A stretch of 32,716 nucleotides of DNA from Planctomycetota bacterium (GTDB taxonomy: Bacteria > Planctomycetota > Phycisphaerae > SM23-33): the NCBI GenBank assembly GCA_026693065.1, contig JAPLNA010000118.1:1-32716 (forward strand), in the 5' to 3' direction. The number at the start of each line of letters is the position of its first letter. Positions within the stretch are counted from its first letter, which is position 1. The translations under genes were made by a program, and so were the position numbers. Under the pieces are notes generated by a model. The model searched no databases. It saw nothing but the letters and a program-made list of their open reading frames with translations, and had not been told where the DNA came from. Below are positions 22,168 to 28,999 of the stretch, piece after piece.

Positions 22168-22517
22168 TGGTTGACAAGCCCCAGAAGCCCGCCGACGCCG
22201 CCGCGGCCCCCGAAGGCCAGAAGCAGGTTCGCATCCACATGGACGAGCGGGAAATGAAGACGTCCTACGCCAACGCCTTCCGCACCAACAGCACCCCCGA
22301 CGAAGTCCTCCTGGACTTCGGCTTCAACCTCCCCCTCCCGCCCTCCGGGGCCGAGCAGCAGGCCGAGATCCTCTTCAAACTCGACAGCCGCATCGTCATG
22401 AACTACTACTCGGCCAAGAGGCTCGCCCTGACCCTCACCCAGATGATCCGCCGCCACGAAGAGCAGTTCGGCGAGCTCGAGCTGGACCCGTCCAAGAGGC
22501 AAAAGGGCGGCAAGTAA
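22167..22517 (+). CDS. DUF3467-like small protein
   Basis: 116 aa, no signal peptide. The central part follows the DUF3467 pattern: YANAFRTNSTPDEVLLDFGF, then a segment with RIVMNYYSAKRLALTLTQMI and a C-terminal QFGELELD. DUF3467 proteins are small, cytosolic and uncharacterised; homology to gas-vesicle or lipid-associated proteins has been discussed, but nothing is established. The start codon overlaps the hlyD stop (TGATG) and AAGGAG lies seven bases upstream, the best ribosome site in the operon. Consistent presence between two adaptor genes suggests an accessory or assembly role in the export complex. Confidence 0.75.
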   Translation: MVDKPQKPADAAAAPEGQKQVRIHMDEREMKTSYANAFRTNSTPDEVLLDFGFNLPLPPSGAEQQAEILFKLDSRIVMNYYSAKRLALTLTQMIRRHEEQFGELELDPSKRQKGGK

Positions 22518-22541
22518 CGGTCCCGAAGAACTGAGGCAGGC

Positions 22542-24467
22542 ATGGCCCCTGAGAGTACCGATAGCGCGCAGATACCGACCTCGCAAGGGACGTTATCGGC
22601 GGCCGACCTGATCGACCGGCTGGCTCGTTTCGACGGGCCTCCCGAGGGGTTTCTGTCGGCCCTGCTGGCGGTTCAGTGCCGCGTCGTGGCGGCCTCTCAG
22701 GGCGCCATCCTGCGAACCGACGAAGGCGGGCGGACGGGCGTATTGTCCGCCTGGCCCGCTCTGGAGCCCGGGTCCGCGGCGCCGGTCTGGCTGGCCTCCG
22801 CGGCGGAAATCGCACCCGAGGTCGCCAACTCCGGAAAGACCGCCGTCAGGCCCCTCCACTCCCAGGAGCAGCTCTACGGCGAGGCCGCCCGGAAGCACAT
22901 CGTCCTGATCAGCCTCCGCGGGGGCATGGGCGGGCGCGGCGTGGGGGCGTACGTGATCGACTCGGCCCACCCTCGCGTCCTCCGCGAGGTCGCCGACCGC
23001 CTCGAACTGACCGCCGGGCTGATCGGGCTCTACGAGATGCGAGTCACCCTCCAGCGGCGGGACGTGGACTTCCGCCGCCTCCGGGCGGCCATGGAGATCC
23101 TCACCGCCGTCAACGAGGCCAACCGGTTCACCGGGGCGGCGATGGCCCTGTGCAACGAGATGGCCGCCCGATGGGAATGCGAACGCGTCTCCCTCGGGCT
23201 GCTCAAGGGGCGGTACGTCCATCTCAAGGCCATGAGCCACACCGAGAAGTTCAGCCGCAAAATGGACCTCGTCCAGGACATTGAGGCCGCCGCCGAGGAG
23301 TGCTTCGACCAGGACGTGGAGTTGATTCACCCGGCCCCGTCGGAATCGATGAACGTCACGCGAGCGACGGCGATCCTGGCCTCTCGCCGGGGGCCTCACA
23401 CCGTATTGTCGCTGCCGCTTCGCCGCGAGGGCGAGCCGGTGGGCGTGCTCGTCGTCGAACGCGTCGCCAACCGCCCCTTCCGCCTCGAAGAGGCCGAAGC
23501 CATCCGCCTGACGACCGACCTGGCCACCGCGCGCATCTGCTCGCTTCACGAGACGGACCGCTGGTTCGGCGCCCGCCTGGCCTCCTCGGTGAAGAAAGGC
23601 CTGGCCGCCGTCGTCGGGCCCAAGCACACGTGGGCGAAACTCGCGGTGGCGGCGGCCTTGGCGGGCATTCTCGTCGTCACGTTCGTGCAGGGCGACTTCC
23701 GCGCCGACGCCACCTTTGTCGTCCAGGCCACCGACCGCCGCGTCATCTGCCCCCCCTTCGACGGCGACCTGGCCAAAGTCTACGTCAAGCCCGACGACGA
23801 AGTCACCGGGCGGACGGTCAACGGGAAGTGGGAAGGCGCCCCCCTGGCCGCCATGGACACCGCCCCGCTGGTCTACCGGCGGGCCAAGGCCCTCGCGGAA
23901 AGAGAAAAATTCATCTCCGAGGCCAACGTCGCCGGCTCGGGCGCCAACCCCGACGCGGGCAAACGCGACCAGGCCCTCGCCTCCGCCCAGGGCGCCCAGG
24001 CCGAAATCGACCTGCTGGACTACCAGATCGCCAAGGCCGTCATCCGCAACCCGTTCGAGGGCAACCGCCCCATCCGCGTGCTCTCGGGCGAAGCCCAGAA
24101 GCGCGAAGGCACCCCCGTCACCCGCAAGGACATGCTCTTCGAGATCGCCCCGCTGGACAAGATCCACGCCGAACTCCTCGTGCCCGAGGATGAAATGGGC
24201 AACGTCGAACGCGGCCAGCACGGCGAGATCGCCAACCCCGCCGACCCCAAGCAACGCATTCGCTTCACGATCGTCCGCATCAGTCCGGCCGCCGAAATGG
24301 TCGAGCAGAAGAACATCTTCCGCGTCTACGTTGACCTGGACGAAGTGCCCACCTGGGCCCGCCCGGGCCGCGAGGGCGTAGCCAAGATCGAACTGGGACG
24401 AAAACCCCTCGGCTACATCTGGACGAGGCAGATGGTCAACTGGGTGCGAATGAAACTGTGGATCTGA
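22542..24467 (+). CDS. GAF-domain sensor fused to an HlyD-type adaptor
   Basis: 641 aa. The cytosolic N-terminal half contains two GAF-like domains (about 28-165 and 180-340), usually binding small ligands such as cyclic nucleotides or tetrapyrroles. One transmembrane helix follows (about 363-382, KLAVAAALAGILVVTFV), then a periplasmic HlyD-type region: FVVQATDRRVICPPFDGDL, a coiled coil (about 435-490) and a beta barrel ending near the C-terminus. The layout links a cytosolic signal to a periplasmic adaptor, so gating or assembly control is plausible. AGG-rich sequence precedes the ATG. It starts 24 bp after the DUF3467 gene; its stop codon lies inside a heptamer array shared with the next gene's leader. 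Confidence 0.85.
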   Translation: MAPESTDSAQIPTSQGTLSAADLIDRLARFDGPPEGFLSALLAVQCRVVAASQGAILRTDEGGRTGVLSAWPALEPGSAAPVWLASAAEIAPEVANSGKTAVRPLHSQEQLYGEAARKHIVLISLRGGMGGRGVGAYVIDSAHPRVLREVADRLELTAGLIGLYEMRVTLQRRDVDFRRLRAAMEILTAVNEANRFTGAAMALCNEMAARWECERVSLGLLKGRYVHLKAMSHTEKFSRKMDLVQDIEAAAEECFDQDVELIHPAPSESMNVTRATAILASRRGPHTVLSLPLRREGEPVGVLVVERVANRPFRLEEAEAIRLTTDLATARICSLHETDRWFGARLASSVKKGLAAVVGPKHTWAKLAVAAALAGILVVTFVQGDFRADATFVVQATDRRVICPPFDGDLAKVYVKPDDEVTGRTVNGKWEGAPLAAMDTAPLVYRRAKALAEREKFISEANVAGSGANPDAGKRDQALASAQGAQAEIDLLDYQIAKAVIRNPFEGNRPIRVLSGEAQKREGTPVTRKDMLFEIAPLDKIHAELLVPEDEMGNVERGQHGEIANPADPKQRIRFTIVRISPAAEMVEQKNIFRVYVDLDEVPTWARPGREGVAKIELGRKPLGYIWTRQMVNWVRMKLWI

Positions 24468-24483
24468 TATCTCAGATCTGAAA
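24463..24483. repeat. Three-copy heptamer array at the GAF-HlyD/M50 junction
   Basis: Units TCTGATA, TCTCAGA and TCTGAAA. The first supplies the TGA stop of the upstream gene; the array then fills the space where a start codon and ribosome site of the next gene should be. Same unit family as 19861-19925. Confidence 0.65.
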
Positions 24484-24487
24484 TGAG

Positions 24488-26455
24488 TTGCGTCCGCGGT
24501 TGCGGGCCACCCCCCAGGTCCACCGCCAGCATTACCGCGGGCAGATGTGGTACGTCATCCAGGACGCCTCGAGCAACCAGTTCTTCCGGATCAACGGGGC
24601 GGCGTATCAGTTCGTGGGCATGCTCGACGGGGACCGGACGGTCAGCGAAGTCTGGGCCGCCTGCAACGAGCAACTGGGCGACAGCGCCCCCACCCAGCCC
24701 GAGGCCATCCAACTGCTGGGCCAGCTCTACACCGCCAACCTCCTGGCCAGCGAAATGCCCGGCGACGCCCAGAGCCTGCTGAACCGCTACCGCAAACGCC
24801 GCATGCGGGAGGTGCAGGGCTACCTCATGAACCTCCTGTTCATGCGGATCCCCCTGATCGACCCCGACGCCTTCCTGAGCCGCTGGGTCGGGCTCTTCGG
24901 GGCGGTGTTCTCGAAGGTCGGGCTGGTCCTGTGGGCGCTCCTGCTGGGCCTGGGGCTGCACGCCCTCGCCGGGTACTGGGACAAACTCTCCGACCGCGCC
25001 AACGGCATCCTCGACGTGGGCAACCTGCCCTTCCTCTACGGGGCGTTCATCTTCACCAAGGTTTTCCACGAATTCGGGCACGCCTTCGCCTGCAAGAAGT
25101 TCGGCCTGCGCGCCGGCGGGGGCGAGGTGCACGCCATGGGCGTGATGATGCTCGTCTTCACCCCCATGCCCTACGTCGACGCCTCCAGCGCCTGGGCGTT
25201 CCGCCGCAAGTGGCACCGCATTATCGTCGGGGCCGCCGGCATGATGGTCGAACTCGCCATCGCCGCCGTCGCCGCCTTCGTCTGGGTCGCCACCTTCACC
25301 GGCAAGAGCCCCACCGCCCTCAATGCCCTGGCCTTCAACGTCATGTTCATCTGCAGCGTCTCGACGCTGATCTTCAACGGCAACCCTCTGCTCCGCTTCG
25401 ACGGCTACTACATCCTCTCCGACCTGCTGGAGATCCCCAACCTCTCCCAGCGGGCCAACCAGTACCTCTGTTACCTCGTCAAGCGTTACCTCTGGCGCGT
25501 CAAGCCGCTGCGAAATCCCGCCAACACCACCGGCGAGAAGGTCTGGTTCGTCCTTTTCGGCGTCGCCAGTAACATCTACCGCGTGCTCGTCTCCGTCCGC
25601 ATCCTCCTGTTCGTCGCCGACAAGATCTTCCTCGTCGGGGCGATCATGGCCATTTCCGCCATCGTCGCCTGGGTGTTCCGCCCTATCGGCAAGTTCCTGC
25701 GTTACCTGGCCAGTAACAACGAACTGGCTCGCGTCCGCACCTGGGCGGTGGCCTCCAGCGCGATCTTCTTCCTGGGCCTCATCGCCGCCGTCGGCGTGAT
25801 CCCCTGGCCCGACCGCTACCGCGTCGAGGGCATCGTCAAGCCGTTCCTCGAATCCGACGTCGTCCCGCGCACCGAGGGGCATCTCGTCCGGATCGTCGCC
25901 CCCGACGGCGCCCGCGTGCACGCGGGCGACGTCCTGTTCGTCCTGGAGAACCGCGAGCTCCTCGCCCAAGCCGAGCAACTCAAGAGCCGTCTCAAGGTCC
26001 TGAGCGTCCAACTCGCCTCCGCCGGGGCCAAGGTCGGACGATCCGGGACGGAGAGAGAAAACTCCGCGATGATCGCCGCCATCAAGGTCGACATCGACGC
26101 GGCCGCCAAGGAACTCGCCGAAACCGAGCGACAGATCGCCGACCTGAGCGTGCGGGCGAAGATCGACGGCGTGTGGATCGCCCCGCACCTGTCCAATCGC
26201 CTGGGCGAGTTCATCGCCCGGGACACGCAACTGGGGCGCGTGGCGGACCTGGGGCACCTGATCCTGGTCGCCGCGGCCAAGCAGGAAGTCCCCGTCCAGA
26301 ACGCCCTCGAGGCCGTCGAGGCCCGCCTGTGGAACCGCCCCGACCTCAACGGCGGGGCCCGGACCGCCCTGACCTCAACGGGGGCCTACCCATCCGCGGG
26401 CGGATCTTCTCCCGGAAGGTCGGCGGCGAACGCGCCCTGCCCTCGGCCGCCCTGA
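24488..26455 (+). CDS. PqqD-like/M50 site-2-protease/HlyD fusion protein (frame lost near the C-terminus)
   Basis: About 655 aa in this frame. A PqqD-like N-terminal domain (about 20-90, WYVIQDASSNQFFRINGAAYQF) precedes a polytopic M50 domain: HEFGH (194-198) and NGNPLLRFDGYY (297-308), the zinc ligands of intramembrane metalloproteases. Further membrane helices lead to a HlyD-like segment (about 458-590: VVPRTEGHLVRIVAPDG, a coiled coil, AKIDGVWIAPHL). The start is a TTG, since an in-frame stop at 24479 and a heptamer array lie directly upstream and no ATG precedes the conserved LRPRLRATPQ; residues may be missing. After about 26340 the frame becomes non-conserved and ends at 26455; the true C-terminus is in the frame of 26365-26682. 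Confidence 0.78.
   Translation: MRPRLRATPQVHRQHYRGQMWYVIQDASSNQFFRINGAAYQFVGMLDGDRTVSEVWAACNEQLGDSAPTQPEAIQLLGQLYTANLLASEMPGDAQSLLNRYRKRRMREVQGYLMNLLFMRIPLIDPDAFLSRWVGLFGAVFSKVGLVLWALLLGLGLHALAGYWDKLSDRANGILDVGNLPFLYGAFIFTKVFHEFGHAFACKKFGLRAGGGEVHAMGVMMLVFTPMPYVDASSAWAFRRKWHRIIVGAAGMMVELAIAAVAAFVWVATFTGKSPTALNALAFNVMFICSVSTLIFNGNPLLRFDGYYILSDLLEIPNLSQRANQYLCYLVKRYLWRVKPLRNPANTTGEKVWFVLFGVASNIYRVLVSVRILLFVADKIFLVGAIMAISAIVAWVFRPIGKFLRYLASNNELARVRTWAVASSAIFFLGLIAAVGVIPWPDRYRVEGIVKPFLESDVVPRTEGHLVRIVAPDGARVHAGDVLFVLENRELLAQAEQLKSRLKVLSVQLASAGAKVGRSGTERENSAMIAAIKVDIDAAAKELAETERQIADLSVRAKIDGVWIAPHLSNRLGEFIARDTQLGRVADLGHLILVAAAKQEVPVQNALEAVEARLWNRPDLNGGARTALTSTGAYPSAGGSSPGRSAANAPCPRPP
26334..26391. 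repeat. Imperfect 29-bp tandem duplication causing a frame change
   Basis: ACCGCCCCGACCTCAACGG at 26334 recurs as ACCGCCCTGACCTCAACGG at 26363, offset 29 bp; the second half of the unit has diverged. Both copies encode RPDLNGG, but in different frames because 29 is not a multiple of three. Removing one copy restores a continuous reading frame to 26682. Confidence 0.7.
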
Positions 26456-26682
26456 GCATCCCCGCCGGCGGACAGATGCCCACCAGCCCCGAAGACCGAC
26501 GCGGCACCCAGGCCACCGAAACCTTCTCCGAAGTCCGCATCGAGCCCGAACTGCCCTCCCACCCCACCTGGTTCCGCGATGGGCAACGCGTCGTCATCCG
26601 CTTCGACATGCCCCCGACCCCCCTGGCCGCCCAGTGGTATCTCGAACTCCGCAAGCTCGTGCAACGAAGGTTCCACCTGTGA
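26365..26682 (+). CDS. C-terminal fragment of the PqqD/M50/HlyD protein
   Basis: About 105 codons in a frame different from the main M50 gene. The sequence is the usual end of this protein family: GRIFSRKVGGERALPSAALS, a Gly-rich TSPEDRRGTQATE loop, a FSEVRIEPELP strand and FDMPPTPLAAQWYLELRKL near the end, which parallels the closing beta barrel and helix of M50-HlyD proteins. It has no start codon or ribosome site of its own. Its TGA overlaps the GTG of the SecA-like gene, which confirms that this frame was the ancestral translated one. Confidence 0.7.
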   Translation, partial: RPDLNGGLPIRGRIFSRKVGGERALPSAALSIPAGGQMPTSPEDRRGTQATETFSEVRIEPELPSHPTWFRDGQRVVIRFDMPPTPLAAQWYLELRKLVQRRFHL

Positions 26683-28667
26683 CGTCCCTGCCCAGCACAA
26701 CCTGGCGGATGCTCGCCCAGCGGACCGCCAGCAAGGAATTGCCCCACGGGCTCGACGCCGTCTGGGACGCCGCCGTGGGCATCGGCTCGCGATTCGTCCC
26801 CCGCCGCGGCAAGTTCCTCCGCGAGGCCCAGCTCGTCCTCGACATGGACAAGGCGTTCGCCTGCAAAAGCGACAACGTCCTCCGCTCCCAGGCCGAGGAC
26901 TTCCGCGCCCTCTTCCGCTGCGGAAAACCCAAGCGACCCCAGGTCCTCGAAGCCTTCGCCCTCGTCCGCGAGGTGGCCTTCCGCCAACTGGGGCAAAAGC
27001 CCTTCCTCGTCCAGGTCGCCGGCGCGCTGGCCATCGAGAGCGGCTGCATCGCCGAAATGGCCACCGGCGAGGGCAAGACCCTCACGGCCACCATGCCCGC
27101 GGCGATCTTCGGCTGGCGGGGGCGGGGCTGCCACGTCATCACCGTCAATGACTACCTCGCCAAACGCGACGCCCAGTGGATGGACAAGGTCTATCGCTTC
27201 TGCGGCATGCGGGTGGCCTACATCGACCAGGAGATGGACCCCCACGGGCGGCGGAACGCCTACCTGGCCGACATCACGTACTGCACGAACAAAGAAGTCG
27301 CCGCGGACTTTCTTCGCGACCGGCTCTCCCTGGGGCGCCTCCGCGGGCTGGACGAGGCCCTCCTGGCCAAGATCGTCGAGGGCAGCGGCGCCGGCACCGA
27401 CCGCCTCGTCCAACGCGGGCTCCAGTACGCCATCATCGACGAGGCCGACTCCGTCCTCATCGACGAGGCCGTCACCCCCCTCATCATCGCCGGCGCCGCC
27501 CCCAACCCCGAACAGGCCGACGCCTTCCGCCAGGCCGTCGACCTGGGCAAGCAGCTTACCGAGAAAACCCACTACCGCGTGAGCGAGAAGTATCGCGAGG
27601 TCGAGCTGACCAACGACGGCAAGGAGAAGCTCCGCGAGATGGGGGCCGCCCTGGGGGGCTTGTGGGCGGGTACCAGGCGGAGGGAGGAACTCGTCATCCA
27701 GGCCCTCACCGCCCAGGAACACTACCGCCTCGACAAGCAGTACGTCATCCAGGAAGGCAAGATCGTCATCGTGGACGAGTTCACCGGGCGCCTCATGCCC
27801 GACCGCGAGTGGCGCGACGGGCTCCACCAGGCCGTCCAGGCCAAGGAAAACGTCGAGGTTCTCTCTCCCAAGGAGACCTACGCTCGGGTGAGTTTTCAGC
27901 GGTTTTTCCGGCTATACCGGCAGTTGTCGGGCATGACGGGCACGGCCGCCGAGGCGGTCCCGGAGTTCTGGCAGATCTACCACCTGCCCGTCGTGGTCAT
28001 CCCCACCAACCGCCCATGCATCCGGAAGATGCACCCGGATCGCGTTTTCGCCACCGCCAAGGCCAAGTGGCGGGCGATCCTGGGCGAGATCCGCGCCTGC
28101 CACGAGGCCGGCCGCCCCGTGCTCGTCGGCACGCGAAGCGTTCAGTCCAGCGAGGCCCTCAGCGGCATGCTCACCGCCGAAGGCCTCGAGCACCAGGTTC
28201 TCAACGCCGTCCGCCACGCCGAGGAAGCCCAGGTCGTCGCCGGCGCGGGTGGGCCCGGGCGGATCACCGTGGCGACCAACATGGCCGGGCGAGGCACCGA
28301 CATCCGCCTCGGGTCCGGCGTCGCCGATCGCGGCGGGCTGCACGTCATCGCCACCGAACGCCACGAGGCCGGGCGCGTCGACCGCCAGCTCTTCGGACGC
28401 TGCGCCCGCCAAGGCGACCCGGGCTCGTCCGTCGCCTTCGTCTGCCTGGACGACGAACTGGTCCGCCGCCACGCCCAGCACTCCGCCACCGCCCTCCGCG
28501 CCCGTTTCGGCGAGGCCGCCGACGAGATCTCCAGCCCCCTCACCCGCCACCTCTTCAACACCGCCCAGCGACGCGCCCAGAACCAGGCCCTCCGCCAGCG
28601 CAAGGGCGTTCTCCGCACCGACGACTGGTTGGACGAGTACCTCGGTTTTGCGGGCGCGGAACGATAG
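26679..28667 (+). CDS. SecA-like ATPase lacking most of the helical scaffold domain
   Basis: 662 aa, against about 830-900 for housekeeping SecA. Conserved motor elements are present: the FLVQVAGALAIESG entry motif, Walker A MATGEGKT (127-134), TVNDYLAKRDAQW, DEAD at 254-257 in IIDEADSVLIDEA, the preprotein cross-linking domain, IVDEFTGRLMPDREW, MAGRGTDIRLG and GRCARQGDPGSS. The sequence ends shortly after the AQRR...RKGVL segment that opens the helical scaffold, so the two-helix finger, wing domain and zinc tail are absent. GTGA overlap with the preceding frame and AAGG seven bases upstream fix the GTG start. Last gene of the operon. It probably powers or partners the adaptor/M50 complex rather than SecYEG alone. 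Confidence 0.88.
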   Translation: MTSLPSTTWRMLAQRTASKELPHGLDAVWDAAVGIGSRFVPRRGKFLREAQLVLDMDKAFACKSDNVLRSQAEDFRALFRCGKPKRPQVLEAFALVREVAFRQLGQKPFLVQVAGALAIESGCIAEMATGEGKTLTATMPAAIFGWRGRGCHVITVNDYLAKRDAQWMDKVYRFCGMRVAYIDQEMDPHGRRNAYLADITYCTNKEVAADFLRDRLSLGRLRGLDEALLAKIVEGSGAGTDRLVQRGLQYAIIDEADSVLIDEAVTPLIIAGAAPNPEQADAFRQAVDLGKQLTEKTHYRVSEKYREVELTNDGKEKLREMGAALGGLWAGTRRREELVIQALTAQEHYRLDKQYVIQEGKIVIVDEFTGRLMPDREWRDGLHQAVQAKENVEVLSPKETYARVSFQRFFRLYRQLSGMTGTAAEAVPEFWQIYHLPVVVIPTNRPCIRKMHPDRVFATAKAKWRAILGEIRACHEAGRPVLVGTRSVQSSEALSGMLTAEGLEHQVLNAVRHAEEAQVVAGAGGPGRITVATNMAGRGTDIRLGSGVADRGGLHVIATERHEAGRVDRQLFGRCARQGDPGSSVAFVCLDDELVRRHAQHSATALRARFGEAADEISSPLTRHLFNTAQRRAQNQALRQRKGVLRTDDWLDEYLGFAGAER

Positions 28668-28686
28668 GGCCTCCGTCCTCGTTCGC

Positions 28687-28710
28687 AACGGGTCACTGAA
28701 GTGACCCGTT
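28687..28710 (+). terminator. Terminal hairpin of the HlyD-M50-SecA operon
   Basis: AACGGGTCAC (28687-28696) and GTGACCCGTT (28701-28710) make a perfect 10-bp stem with a TGAA tetraloop, followed by CCCCGTCTTCTT. It starts 20 bp past the secA-like stop. Confidence 0.7.
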
Positions 28711-28737
28711 CCCCGTCTTCTTCCCAACCCCCGCGTG

Positions 28738-28746
28738 TGGTACAAT
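28738..28746 (+). promoter_or_regulatory. Extended -10 promoter of the FmdB-like gene
   Basis: TGGTACAAT provides a TGn extension and a TACAAT -10 box. The -35 region (TTCTTC at 28718-28723, 17 bp away) is poor, as expected for extended -10 promoters. Start near 28753, about 23 nt before the ATG. Confidence 0.5.
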
Positions 28747-28775
28747 ACTCTGCACGACTTATGAGGACGATCCGT

Positions 28776-28994
28776 ATGCCCCTTTTCGAATACGAATGCA
28801 CCGACTGCGGACACGTGACGACGTTCCTGGAATCCGCCAACAAGAAGACCGCGCACCCCTGCGAGTCGTGCGGGTCCAAGAACACCGCCAAGCTCTTCAG
28901 CACGTTCGCCGCCCACGCCGCCGGCGCCGCCCCCGAGCGCCCGGAGAAGTGTCGTTCCTGCACCAGCGGCTCCTGCCCGATGTCAGGCGGCTGA
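28776..28994 (+). CDS. FmdB-family zinc-ribbon protein
   Basis: 72 aa. The opening MPLFEYECTDCGHVTTFLE and the second pair CESCGSKNTAKLFSTF form the two Cys-x2-Cys knuckles of the FmdB/CxxC regulatory-protein zinc ribbon. A C-terminal tail adds three further Cys (KCRSCTSGSCP). The family is small, cytosolic, and was named as a regulator of formamidase, but its general role is unknown. The ATG at 28776, rather than the upstream one at 28701, puts the ribbon at the N-terminus as usual and has GAGGA eight bases ahead. Convergent with the BatA-like gene, with 5 bp between stops. Confidence 0.85.
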   Translation: MPLFEYECTDCGHVTTFLESANKKTAHPCESCGSKNTAKLFSTFAAHAAGAAPERPEKCRSCTSGSCPMSGG

Positions 28995-28999
28995 TCGCC

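Noticed and set aside
24413-26257. 614-codon minus-strand frame, and a similar one at 22593-24254
   Set aside because: Both are antisense to the GAF-HlyD and M50 genes and show no domain pattern.
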